Part shown: positions 7,705 to 15,962 of the stretch, piece after piece
Layout: each line of letters starts with the position of its first letter
Position numbering within the stretch: position 1 is the first letter of the stretch
NCBI GenBank assembly: GCA_002070205.1
Contig: MWCU01000078.1
Location: 1-54,739, forward strand
DNA: 54,739 bases
Source: Firmicutes bacterium ADurb.Bin182
GTDB taxonomy: Bacteria; Bacillota; Clostridia; Christensenellales; CAG-138
Direction: 5' to 3'
Notes under the pieces: generated by a model
Databases searched by the model: none
Told to the model about the DNA's origin: nothing
What the model saw: the letters and a program-made list of their open reading frames with translations, nothing else
Position numbers and translations under genes: made by a program

Positions 7705-9180
7705 TCAGATCTCCAAAAGATTTAAAAGTTTATCATAAGCGTCTTCCCATGCGCCGGTGCGTTCGGGCATATAGGTTTCGGTTTTGACCGAATCGCGGAC
7801 AACCTGCCTGACCTCGTCTATTCCGGTTAATTCGCCGAGCGCGACTGCCTGCATCAAAAGATTTCCTATGCAAGCCCCTTCGACCGGCCCCGTAGTGACC
7901 TGCCTGCCCGTTGCGTCCGCGGCCATCTGGTTAAGAAGCTTGTTTTTAATGCCGCCTCCCACGATATTGAATCTGCTGATTTTTTCGCCCTTGATCTCTT
8001 CAAGCCGTTCGAGCGCCCAGCGATATTTGAGAGCAAGGCTTTCATATATGCATCTCGCTATCTCGCCGCGGGTTTCGGGTACGGGCTGCTTCGTATCAAG
8101 ACAATACTGCCGGATCTTATTCTCCATGTCCCCCGCGCGGAAAAACGCGCTGCAGTCGGGATCGATTATGCTCCTTAGGGGCTTCGCGCCTTCGGCAGCC
8201 TCCACTATCTCGTCCCAGGACAGGTTTTCCCCCTGCTTTTGCCAGTCTCTGCGGCATTCCTGTATCAGCCACAGACCCATAATATTTTTAAGTGGCCGAA
8301 AACCGCCCTGGACGGTTCCCTCGTTTGAAAAGCCCGATTTATAAACCTGTTCCGTAAGTATCGGTTTATCCGTTTCCACGCCGAAAAGCGACCAGGTGCC
8401 GGAGGAGCAGAAAGCAAAGCTGCCTTCGCCTGGGATTGCGGCGACTGCGGACGCGGTATCATGGGTGCCGACCGCGGTGAACGCGGCGCGGTTTATTCCG
8501 ATTTCTTCGGAGATCGCATTAAGCAGTCTTCCGCGAATCTCGCCTGCCATGTCTATCGGGGTAAATATATGTGCGGGAAGCCCGAGCGCTCGGATCGTCG
8601 CATAGTCCCAATCCCGCGCGTTGGGGTCGTAGAGCTGGCTCGTGGTCACTATGGTGTATTCGCTCATTTTCTCGCCGCTCAAAAAATAGCCGAGAAGGTC
8701 CGGCATCAAAAGGAGTGAGTCCGCGTTTTCCAGCGCGACGTCCCGCTCGCGTTTGCGCCTGTAAAGCTGGAACACCGTGTTGAAGTTCATGCTGGCAACC
8801 CCTGTTCTTTTGAATAACAGCTCTTTTGGAACCCTTTCCCAGACCGCCTCCATGTCTTCGTCAGCCGCGTGTCGGTAGCTTATCGGGTTTCCGAGAAGCC
8901 TCCCGTTTTTATCCAAAAGTCCGTAATCCACTCCCCATGTATCTATGCCGAATGAAGATAAGTCTTTATACCCTGCTTTTTTAAAGCAGGACAGCGATGC
9001 CTTCATCTGCGAAAACAGATTAAGCGCATCCCAATAAAGCACTCCGTTTACATCGATGAATCCGTTTTCGAACCGGCAAAGTTCTTCAGTCTCAACTTTC
9101 CTGCCGTCAAATCTGCCGAGAACCGCGCGCCCGTTGCTCGCGCCAATGTCAAATGCGATTAAGTTTAATGCGGATTTCAT
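7705..9180 (-). CDS. rhaB: Rhamnulokinase
   Basis: A 491-residue FGGY-family kinase that phosphorylates L-rhamnulose at O-1 using ATP. The N-terminal FDIGASNGRAVLG, the GIDTWGVDYGLLD segment (about residues 78-90), THDTASAV near 243 and the C-terminal FNIVGGGIKNKLLNQMAADA are rhamnulokinase-type rather than xylulokinase- or glycerol-kinase-type features. The length is normal. The start follows GGAGGAAGGT. It heads the leftward set with the SDR, PHP, SorE-like, AEC and PfkB genes, and is separated from the upstream importer genes by a 219-base gap with a strong hairpin. It may also act on L-fuculose here, since no fuculokinase is present; that is inference. Confidence 0.93.
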   Translation of the reverse strand: MKSALNLIAFDIGASNGRAVLGRFDGRKVETEELCRFENGFIDVNGVLYWDALNLFSQMKASLSCFKKAGYKDLSSFGIDTWGVDYGLLDKNGRLLGNPISYRHAADEDMEAVWERVPKELLFKRTGVASMNFNTVFQLYRRKRERDVALENADSLLLMPDLLGYFLSGEKMSEYTIVTTSQLYDPNARDWDYATIRALGLPAHIFTPIDMAGEIRGRLLNAISEEIGINRAAFTAVGTHDTASAVAAIPGEGSFAFCSSGTWSLFGVETDKPILTEQVYKSGFSNEGTVQGGFRPLKNIMGLWLIQECRRDWQKQGENLSWDEIVEAAEGAKPLRSIIDPDCSAFFRAGDMENKIRQYCLDTKQPVPETRGEIARCIYESLALKYRWALERLEEIKGEKISRFNIVGGGIKNKLLNQMAADATGRQVTTGPVEGACIGNLLMQAVALGELTGIDEVRQVVRDSVKTETYMPERTGAWEDAYDKLLNLLEI

Positions 9181-9338
9181 ACCTTCCTCCGAAACGTTCG
9201 TCTATCCTTAGTTAAAGCATAAAACAATATCAAACCAAATTCAAGCCGTTCATATTCCCTGAACTGCCGGGGCCGTGACCGGCGCAAATAAGGGCTTTTG
9301 CTTATTTTTCGTTTCTTTGGCGCTGCCGATGCTTAAAG

Positions 9339-9368
9339 AACCGGGTACAATTTATGTTGTACCCGGTT
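9339..9368 (-). terminator. Strong hairpin between importer genes and rhaB
   Basis: AACCGGGTACAA (9339-9350) and TTGTACCCGGTT (9357-9368) form a perfect 12-bp stem with a 6-base loop, about 30 bases after the substrate-binding-protein stop. On the minus strand only a weak T stretch (CTTTAAG) follows. It may be a partial terminator or an mRNA-stabilising end for the importer transcript rather than a full stop. Confidence 0.7.
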
Positions 9369-9399
9369 GTATAGTGGGTAAAATCCTATCGAGAAGGGA

Positions 9400-9891
9400 T
9401 CAATAGACGGTTTTCCAATCCTCGATGTTATCTCCGTTGAATTCGAACGGAGGCCCGATGATGATTTCGGTGCCGCCGTCCCCTGCTTCGGTTACTTCAT
9501 ATTTGGTTCCGTTGCCTGCGGTGAAGCTTTCTCCAACGGCGCCGGTAAGGCTTTTGTTTTTCATTTCAATGAGGGTGTAAGCGGCAACGCGGCCGACGTC
9601 GATGGGGTTCCAAAGGAACATATAGGGGCAGGCCGGATTGTCGCCGGTCATGAACTCAGCCATCTCGGAGGGAAGGCCGAGGCCGGTGACGATGACTTTG
9701 CCCTGGAGGCCGTCGTCGCTGATAACCTTGGAAGCCGCCGCTATGCCCACTGTTGTCGGGGCGCAAATGACCTTCAGGTTGGGGTAGTTCTGGAGCAGAG
9801 CCTTGGTCTGATCAACGGATTTTTGCTGCTCATCGTCGCCATAGGCAACTTCCACAAGGTTCAGGCCCTTGTAAGCGTCGCCTTTGAGGAT
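9400..9891 (-). pseudogene. rhaS: C-terminal remnant of rhamnose ABC substrate-binding protein
   Basis: In this frame 163 codons match the C-terminal half of RhaS/AI-2-type periplasmic binding proteins. The segment runs from ILKGDAYKGLNLVEVAYGDD through PTTVGIAAASK and VIVTGLGLPSEMAEF to the end. The first half, including the signal peptide and about 180 residues, is missing. Upstream of about 9891 the DNA instead reads as permease in another frame. There is no start codon or ribosome binding site suited to making a usable fragment, and an export signal is absent. The intact protein would capture L-rhamnose outside the membrane. Either a real deletion or a misassembly joined it to the permease. 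Confidence 0.8.
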
Positions 9892-10553
9892 CCCGGGATA
9901 CCGGCATAGCCTGCGACCAGGCGGTTGGAGCCTATGGCGTACAGCTGGCGGCCGAATACGGTTTTATGAAGAACCAGGCCGAATATTACCGCTAATACGA
10001 TGAAAATAAGGAAGATGTACGGCACCGCGCCTATTCGGCCGTAATAGAGATTATAGAACCACCGGCTGTTGTGGAAGCCGCCCGTAGACTGGCTTTCCAG
10101 TATCATTTCCGCAATGCCTCTGTAAAGGGTCATAGTGCCCAGAGTCACTATCATGGGGGCGAGCTCAATAAACCGGGTCAATATAAGCCCGTTCAGAAAT
10201 CCGCACAGGATGCCGCACGCAAGGGCGATGAGGACCGCTGCCCACATGGGTAATCCAAAGTTATAGGAAATGCCGAGCAATGTGGCGGCAAGAGCTACTT
10301 GTGAGCCGACAGAGAGGTCGATATCGCCCATCATGAGGATATAAGCCATGGGCAAGGCTATAAAGCCCTTGACAAGAAATGTGCTTATTGCGGTAAACAG
10401 GTTCGCTGCGTTGAGATAATTCTCCGATATCGTTGCGTTTATTATGTTGACCGCAACAAACAGGAGTATGAGCAGGAATTCCCATCTGAGAAAGAAGGAT
10501 TTCAGCGATTTTTCCCTCGTGGCAGAAATTGTGCGTCCGCTTTTGGTCGCCAT
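9861..10553 (-). pseudogene. rhaQ: Truncated second permease of the rhamnose ABC importer
   Basis: The reading frame starts normally, directly abutting the RhaP stop (TGAATG, ribosome binding site GAGGGAG inside the upstream gene). It follows the family through about six membrane segments and the ATPase-contact loop FGRQLYAIGSNRLVAGYAGIPG. There the resemblance stops: nine unrelated codons and a stop follow at residue 230, whereas these permeases are about 320-335 residues. The last roughly 100 residues, holding the final transmembrane helices, are lost. The break falls near 9885-9900, exactly where the substrate-binding-protein remnant begins in a different frame. The product would probably not form a working channel. 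Confidence 0.8.
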
Positions 10554-11567
10554 TCAGATCTCCCTCGCTTTCAGGGCGTTTTGCTTCATAGCTCGCTGGG
10601 CGAGAACGTTAATTATAATCGCAACCAGGATGATCGCGCCTTTTATCGCTGTTTGCCAAAACTGCGATATGCCGATAAGAGGCAGGGCTTTGCTTATTAC
10701 CGCCATCGTCAGCGCGCCCAGAAGCACCCCCAAAACGGTTCCCTGGCCGCCGTCAAGGCTCACTCCGCCCAATACGCAGGCTGCGATAACGTCCAGTTCC
10801 ATTCCGATGCCCATATCGTTTTGCGCGCTTGCATAAAGCGCCGTATACATTGCGCCTACAAGACCCGCAAAAGCGCCGGCCATAGTATACACGGTAAATT
10901 TGATTCTGTTGATCCTGAGCCCGCTTATAGCCGCCGCCTCGGGATTGGAGCCGACCGCGTATATCCGGCGACCGAACCGGGTCCACTTCATAACGACGAA
11001 GAAGATAACATAACATAGCAGGGCAATGAATACCAGGTTGTTCATGAGTCCGAAAGTCAGCGTACCGGTCTGGGCGAATTTTTTAAATCCCGCCTGAAAC
11101 TGGTATGCGGAGACCCACGCGCTGTCGGATGCGATATAGGTTGCGCCCCGGTATATGTTGCTGAGGCCCAGCGTCGCGATTATGGGGATCACGTCGCCTT
11201 TGGTTATTACCAGCCCGACGATCATGCCGCAGCATGTTCCGATGACAATGCTTACAATAAACATGACAAGCGTGGAGGAATACACAGCATCTCTCATCAT
11301 CAGCGACGCGCACATGCCGGAAAAAGCCAGCGTCGAGGATACGGAAATATCTATGCCTCCTATGAGAAGAACGCTCATCATTCCGAGCGCCAATGTGATG
11401 GTAGTCGAATAGTTCTTGAGCATGTCACCGATGGTTTTCGCCGTCAGGAAGGAGCTGTTCCACCACTGTATCAGCAGGCAAATGAGCGAAAGAACGATGA
11501 ACAGGCTCAATTCGCGTGACGCGCTGAGTTTGAACAGAAGTGAAGTTTTCTCTGTCTTGATCTTCAT
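10554..11567 (-). CDS. rhaP: Rhamnose ABC importer, first permease
   Basis: A 337-residue inner-membrane permease of the BPD_transp_2 (ribose/AI-2/rhamnose) family with about eight to ten hydrophobic segments. Typical signatures are GGIDISVSSTLAFSGM near residue 70, IPIIATLGLSNIYRG near 130, and FGRRIYAVGSNPEAAAISG, the loop that docks on the ATPase. I chose ATG 11567, which follows GAGGAG with good spacing; the ATG at 11585 overlaps the upstream gene. It begins 10 bases after the end of the ATPase gene, and the next permease starts immediately after its stop. It should pair with RhaT, but its usual partner permease is truncated in this window. Confidence 0.9.
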   Translation of the reverse strand: MKIKTEKTSLLFKLSASRELSLFIVLSLICLLIQWWNSSFLTAKTIGDMLKNYSTTITLALGMMSVLLIGGIDISVSSTLAFSGMCASLMMRDAVYSSTLVMFIVSIVIGTCCGMIVGLVITKGDVIPIIATLGLSNIYRGATYIASDSAWVSAYQFQAGFKKFAQTGTLTFGLMNNLVFIALLCYVIFFVVMKWTRFGRRIYAVGSNPEAAAISGLRINRIKFTVYTMAGAFAGLVGAMYTALYASAQNDMGIGMELDVIAACVLGGVSLDGGQGTVLGVLLGALTMAVISKALPLIGISQFWQTAIKGAIILVAIIINVLAQRAMKQNALKAREI

Positions 11568-11577
11568 AAGCTTCTCC

Positions 11578-13086
11578 TCAGGCATTGGCCGCTTTTACAT
11601 TATGCTTTGTCATTGCAAGCGCGAGGATCTTCTCCTGATTCAGATCCGCGCGGCTCAGTTCGCCCGTAATACGGCCTTCGCACATGACGTATATGCGGTC
11701 GCACATGCCCAGTATCTCGGGCATTTCCGATGAAATCATAACAATGGCCAGTCCCTGCCCGGCAAGCTCGCCCATGATTTCATATATGGCGGCTTTGGCG
11801 CCCACGTCCACGCCTTTGGTAGGTTCGTCCATTATCAACACCTTCAGCTCGGTGCCGAGGCTCTTGGCCACGACCACCTTTTGCTGGTTGCCGCCCGAAA
11901 GAGAGCTTACTTTGTCAAATATGGAGACCGTCTTGACGTCCACGCTCTCACTCAGTCTTTTAGCCGTTTCGTTTTCCTTCTCTTCGTTAAGAATGGAATG
12001 CTTGGCATGCTTTTTCAGCTCGGACAGCGTTATGTTCCGCCCGATGCTCCAGTCAAGTATCAAGCCCTGGGTCTGGCGATCTTCGGTCAAAAGGCCTATG
12101 CCTTTCTCCAATGCATCCCGCGGTCCGCGGATATGGACCTGTTTGCCTTCGATAAACAATTTGCCTTCGTTATAGCGCTCGGCCCCGTATATCGTTTGCA
12201 TGACCTCCGTGCGGCCGGCGCCCACAAGGCCGGTAAAGCCTACGATCTCCCCCCGGTTCACATGGAAGGATACGTTTTTGAAATAGCCCACGCGGCTCAG
12301 ATTCTCAGCGCGCAGCACCTCCGCGCCTATTTCCACTTTCGGCTTGGGGAACAGCTCTTTGATTTCCCGGCCTACCATTGCCTTGATGAGTTCCGGCGGG
12401 GTGATTTCGTTTACGTTATAGGTACCGATACAGCGGGAGTCCCGCAAAACGGTGACCCGTGAGGCCAGCCTGTACATATCTTCCAGGCGGTGTGAAATGA
12501 AAATGATGGATTTGCCGTCGTCCCGCAGCTTTTCCGCGATGCGGTAAAGCTCTTCGGATTCGCTTTTGGTCAGGGCGGCTGTCGGCTCGTCCATAATGAT
12601 TATCCGGGCGTTCATTGAAAGAGCCTTGGCGATTTCCACCATCTGCTGCTGGGCAACGGAGAGGGAACCCATAAGCGCGGTAGCGGAAAACTCCGCATTG
12701 AGCTGCTTGAGAAGCGCGTCCGCGTACTTGTTCATCTGCTTCCATTGGATAAAGCCGTTTTTAACTTCTTCGTGCCCTATAAAAATGTTCTCCGTGACCG
12801 AAAGGTGCGGATAGCTGGTAACATGCTGGTAAATTGCCGCGATACCGGCCTTCTGGGCGTCCAGAGGGGTTTTGAATGCCACCTTTTTGCCTTCGAGATA
12901 CATGGAGCCTTCTTCCGCGTGATGAACGCCCATGATAACTTTTATAAATGTGGATTTCCCAGCGCCGTTCTCGCCCATTATGGCGTGGATCTCGCCTCTC
13001 TTCAGCTGAAAATCCACATTGTCAAGCGCTTTAACTCCGGGAAACGACTTTGAAATACCCGACAGCTCAAGCAGATATTCCGACAT
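11578..13086 (-). CDS. rhaT: Rhamnose ABC importer, tandem ATPase subunit
   Basis: A 502-residue monosaccharide-importer ATPase with two nucleotide-binding domains. The first has Walker A GENGAGKST near residue 40, a signature around SVAQQQMVEIAKAL and Walker B IIIMDEPTAAL. The second has the degenerate GLVGAGRTE in place of Walker A and an intact LSGGNQQKVVVAKSL with VLIMDEPTKGVD. This asymmetry is normal for RbsA/RhaT/XylG proteins. The ATG at 13086 follows GGGAGGT; an in-frame start six codons earlier is too close to it. It lies 37 bases after the mutarotase gene, and together they open the leftward rhamnose uptake operon. Confidence 0.92.
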   Translation of the reverse strand: MSEYLLELSGISKSFPGVKALDNVDFQLKRGEIHAIMGENGAGKSTFIKVIMGVHHAEEGSMYLEGKKVAFKTPLDAQKAGIAAIYQHVTSYPHLSVTENIFIGHEEVKNGFIQWKQMNKYADALLKQLNAEFSATALMGSLSVAQQQMVEIAKALSMNARIIIMDEPTAALTKSESEELYRIAEKLRDDGKSIIFISHRLEDMYRLASRVTVLRDSRCIGTYNVNEITPPELIKAMVGREIKELFPKPKVEIGAEVLRAENLSRVGYFKNVSFHVNRGEIVGFTGLVGAGRTEVMQTIYGAERYNEGKLFIEGKQVHIRGPRDALEKGIGLLTEDRQTQGLILDWSIGRNITLSELKKHAKHSILNEEKENETAKRLSESVDVKTVSIFDKVSSLSGGNQQKVVVAKSLGTELKVLIMDEPTKGVDVGAKAAIYEIMGELAGQGLAIVMISSEMPEILGMCDRIYVMCEGRITGELSRADLNQEKILALAMTKHNVKAANA

Positions 13087-13123
13087 GTATTTGTTACCTC
13101 CCATAAGAAATCCAAAGACGCCG

Positions 13124-13438
13124 TCATTCGAGAAGAAAGACCTGCCGGAGCAATACTGAGGTGCCGGTATCGGGATCCATTTCCATTTCCATGACCTCTT
13201 TCATATACTCGTTCCAGCGATCCACCACAGGGCTTTCGGCCTGTACAGAGGAGGCGTGTTCAATGCTGTCGCATTCGTAATAGCCGAACAAATCGTCACC
13301 TGCGTTCCAAATCGAATAATTGCGAATGCCGGCTTGCTTGAGGACCTCGGTCATTTCCGGCCATATTTCATCGTGCCGGCGAATGTATTCCTCCAGCTTT
13401 CCGGGCAGCACGCGGGCTTTCCATGCAAAGCGTTCCAT
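13124..13438 (-). CDS. rhaM: L-rhamnose mutarotase
   Basis: A 104-residue cytoplasmic protein that speeds interconversion of alpha- and beta-L-rhamnose, giving the isomerase its preferred anomer. From the ATG at 13438 the residues Tyr18 and His22 fall exactly at the catalytic positions known for RhaM, and the length is standard. The motifs GIRNYSIWNAGDDLFGYYE and the C-terminal LLRQVFLLE are typical. A longer reading from 13522 adds 28 residues not expected in the family. It is the first gene of the leftward importer operon and faces the AraC regulator across a 234-base regulatory gap. Confidence 0.94.
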   Translation of the reverse strand: MERFAWKARVLPGKLEEYIRRHDEIWPEMTEVLKQAGIRNYSIWNAGDDLFGYYECDSIEHASSVQAESPVVDRWNEYMKEVMEMEMDPDTGTSVLLRQVFLLE

Positions 13439-13472
13439 AGTTTTCCGTCCTGCCAATAATATTTGGATTATT

Positions 13473-13546
13473 GTTATAGAATGTTGGTTTTTGCTTATGC
13501 GTATTTGACCGCAGTCTTGCAATTACGTGTCAAAGCGGGTGCAATT
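13473..13546 (-). promoter_or_regulatory. Rhamnose operon promoter with AraC-type direct repeats
   Basis: Two TGCAATT copies at 13518-13524 and 13540-13546 are spaced exactly 22 bp, two helical turns, the common arrangement of AraC-family half-sites. On the minus strand a -10-like TATAAC sits at 13478-13473 with no good -35, as expected for an activator-dependent promoter leading to rhaM. The rest of the gap up to 13672 is AT-rich and should hold the start region of the regulator gene. Confidence 0.5.
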
Positions 13547-13672
13547 CTGCCAAATTCCTTGTGCCATACTGATAGTTATCATATAATAATCATTAGGATA
13601 TATGATGTAAGCAGTGAAGTCAATTTGCTGCATTGACACAAAATTACGGTATGTTGGCAAGGAGTATCGTTT

Positions 13673-14614
13673 ATGAAGCTGAGTTATCGTCTGGATATGA
13701 CAAAGGATTCGATATGGCTGACCGCCACCCCCAGCCAGACGGCGAAATCATCCATTGTTTTTGTGCAGGAACTCGGGGATTTTATCTCGGGGCGCAACTA
13801 TTATACCCGCCGGGAGAAGCTGCCTTCATATCTTATCAAATATACCATAAGCGGCGAGGGGCTTTTGGATTATGACGGGCATACCTATGTTGTTAAGCCG
13901 GGCTCCGTTTTCTGGATCGATTGCATGAAACCCCAGTACTATCGAACGTCTCCCCGGAAAGGGGAGTGGCGGGTGCTTTGGGTGCACTTCTACGGAGCTA
14001 CCTGCGAAGCTTATTACAATATGTTTGTTTCCCAGAACGAAGGCAGCAACGTGGTCAATCTCGACTCCGACGTAACGGTCAAGAGCACTTTGGATACCCT
14101 GATCGGCTTATACCGCAACGGCGATAACAACCTTATCACGGATATACAGGCGTCCGGATTTTTGACCCTGCTTATGATGCGCTGCATTTCCGCCGCCGGG
14201 GACAATAAAAAAGGCGCCAACCTGCCCGACCCCGTCCTTGACGCACGCAGCTATATCAGTTTCCATTATGCGGAGCGCATCACGCTGGACGTCCTGTCCA
14301 AGCATTTATCGATGAACAAGTACTATTTGCAAAAGCTCTTTAAGCGCTATACGGGTCTCTCCCCCAACGAATATCTGATAAGGACCCGGCTTACCCAGGC
14401 AAAGCAAATGCTGCGCACCACACACAATCCCATAACCCAGATCTCAATGGATGTCGGTATAAACAATATCGGCCATTTTATCAACCTTTTCAAGCAGCAC
14501 GAGGGCATCACTCCGAGCGCCTACCGCCAGCGGTGGTACCTCGGCAACGACGGTGAGTCTGCCGGCGGTCTGCCGCAACAAAGGCAACATTCCGTAATAA
14601 CTGAGCAATTCTAA
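13673..14614 (+). CDS. AraC-family transcriptional regulator of the rhamnose genes
   Basis: A 313-residue regulator with an N-terminal cupin-like sensor (about residues 30-130: YTISGEGLLDYDGHTYVVKPGSVFWID) and a C-terminal pair of helix-turn-helix motifs (about 195-290), including LSKHLSMNKYYLQKLFKRYTG and ISMDVGINNIGHFINLFKQHEG. These features are standard for L-rhamnose or L-arabinose responsive activators. The start follows AAGGAG with 8 bases spacing. It is divergent from rhaM and upstream of rhaA in the same direction, so it most likely senses L-rhamnose and activates both flanking operons; the sugar identity is inferred from context. Confidence 0.9.
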   Translation: MKLSYRLDMTKDSIWLTATPSQTAKSSIVFVQELGDFISGRNYYTRREKLPSYLIKYTISGEGLLDYDGHTYVVKPGSVFWIDCMKPQYYRTSPRKGEWRVLWVHFYGATCEAYYNMFVSQNEGSNVVNLDSDVTVKSTLDTLIGLYRNGDNNLITDIQASGFLTLLMMRCISAAGDNKKGANLPDPVLDARSYISFHYAERITLDVLSKHLSMNKYYLQKLFKRYTGLSPNEYLIRTRLTQAKQMLRTTHNPITQISMDVGINNIGHFINLFKQHEGITPSAYRQRWYLGNDGESAGGLPQQRQHSVITEQF

Positions 14615-14700
14615 ACGATGTAACGGCCGGAGCATTCATGCATAATAATAAGCATCTTCGGAATCATTGCCGCGTTATGTATTTTGCAAAGAGGTAAGAC

Positions 14701-15960
14701 ATGAAGGACAACAGTATTCAAAACGGATTACGATACGCCGAAGAGAAATACGCAGAGGCGGGCGTGGATGTGAACGCTGCCGCCGCAAAGGCCGACGCCG
14801 TCTCCATATCCATGCATTGCTGGCAGGGCGATGACGTTATCGGTTTTGACGGCATCGGAGCGCTCACCGGGGGCATAGCCTCAACCGGAAATTATCCCGG
14901 CAGGGCTAGGACCGCCGGGGAGCTGCGGGACGACATCGCCAAGGCGCTGACCATGATCCCGGGAAGGACAAAGCTTAATCTGCACGCGTGCTACGCTGAA
15001 AAGAACGGGAAGAATGTGGATCGGGATGCCTATACCCCCGATCTTTTTGACGCCTGGGTGGACTTTGCCACGGAAAAAGGGCTCGGGCTGGATTTTAACC
15101 CGACATTCTTCTCCCATCCCATGATGGACGGCAATTTTACTCTCGCCAGCCCCAAACCGGAGGTGAGGCGGTTCTGGATAGAGCACGGCAAGCGCTGCCG
15201 GGAGATCGGCCTTTCTTTTTCAAAGAAGCTGAACCAGCCCTGCGTGGTCAATTATTGGATGCCGGACGGATACAAGGACGTTTGCGCGGATACATTTGCT
15301 CCCCGCAAAAGGATGATAGAATCCCTGGATGAGATTTTTGCCGCTCAGATAGACGACTCTCTGGTCCCCTGCGCCGTTGAAAGCAAGCTTTTCGGAGTGG
15401 GCTTGGAGAGCTATACCGTTGCCAGCCATGAACTCTCATTGGGCTACGCCATCAGAAACAAAAAGGTCTACTGCCTGGATGCGGGTCATTTTCACCCGAC
15501 CGAAGTCATCAGCGCCAAAATCACATCCATACTGTGCTTTGTGGACAGGCTGCTGCTCCATGTATCCCGCGGCGTCCGCTGGGACAGCGACCATATCGTC
15601 ATGTGGGACGACGAGCTGCAGCACATAATGAACGAGATAGTCTGGAACGGGTTGACGGACAGGGTATTTATCGGACTTGACTATTTTGACGCGTCTGTCA
15701 ACCGGATCGCAGCATGGGTAATCGGCATGCGGAACGCGCGAAAAGCGCTCCTCTGGGCCTGCCTGGTTCCTTATGAGCAGATCCGGAAAGCCGAAAAGGA
15801 AGGGGATTTTACCAAGCGGCTTGCTTTGATGGAAAACGTGCGGACGCTGCCCTTTGGCGCCGTATGGGAAGCTTATTGCGCGAATAAGGGAATTCCCGGC
15901 GACGCCGAGTGGCTCGGGATCGTGCAATCCTATGAGAGAGAGGTCCTTTCCAAAAGATAA
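14701..15960 (+). CDS. rhaA: L-rhamnose isomerase
   Basis: A 419-residue cytoplasmic aldose-ketose isomerase converting L-rhamnose to L-rhamnulose with divalent metals. Recognisable family segments are ISMHCWQGDDV near residue 36, STGNYPGRARTAGELR, KLNLHACYAE, GLDFNPTFFSHPM, CAVESKLFGVGLESYTV, the metal-site segment LDAGHFHPTEV near 259, and the GVRWDSDHIV strand. The length matches characterised RhaA proteins. The start follows GAGGTAAGAC. The aldolase gene begins 2 bases after its stop, so the two are translated together. No residue expected for catalysis is visibly missing. Confidence 0.97.
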   Translation: MKDNSIQNGLRYAEEKYAEAGVDVNAAAAKADAVSISMHCWQGDDVIGFDGIGALTGGIASTGNYPGRARTAGELRDDIAKALTMIPGRTKLNLHACYAEKNGKNVDRDAYTPDLFDAWVDFATEKGLGLDFNPTFFSHPMMDGNFTLASPKPEVRRFWIEHGKRCREIGLSFSKKLNQPCVVNYWMPDGYKDVCADTFAPRKRMIESLDEIFAAQIDDSLVPCAVESKLFGVGLESYTVASHELSLGYAIRNKKVYCLDAGHFHPTEVISAKITSILCFVDRLLLHVSRGVRWDSDHIVMWDDELQHIMNEIVWNGLTDRVFIGLDYFDASVNRIAAWVIGMRNARKALLWACLVPYEQIRKAEKEGDFTKRLALMENVRTLPFGAVWEAYCANKGIPGDAEWLGIVQSYEREVLSKR

Positions 15961-15962
15961 AT

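Noticed and set aside
9190..9200. CGAAACGTTCG upstream of rhaB as a third LacI operator
   Set aside because: It lacks one base of the palindrome and overlaps the rhaB ribosome binding site region; without binding data I would not call it.
9885..9900. CCCGGGATCC at the importer junction resembles a cloning polylinker
   Set aside because: Codons on both sides continue known protein families right up to this point, and the similarity to a vector site is short and imperfect. I treat it as chance, though it could be checked together with the assembly.
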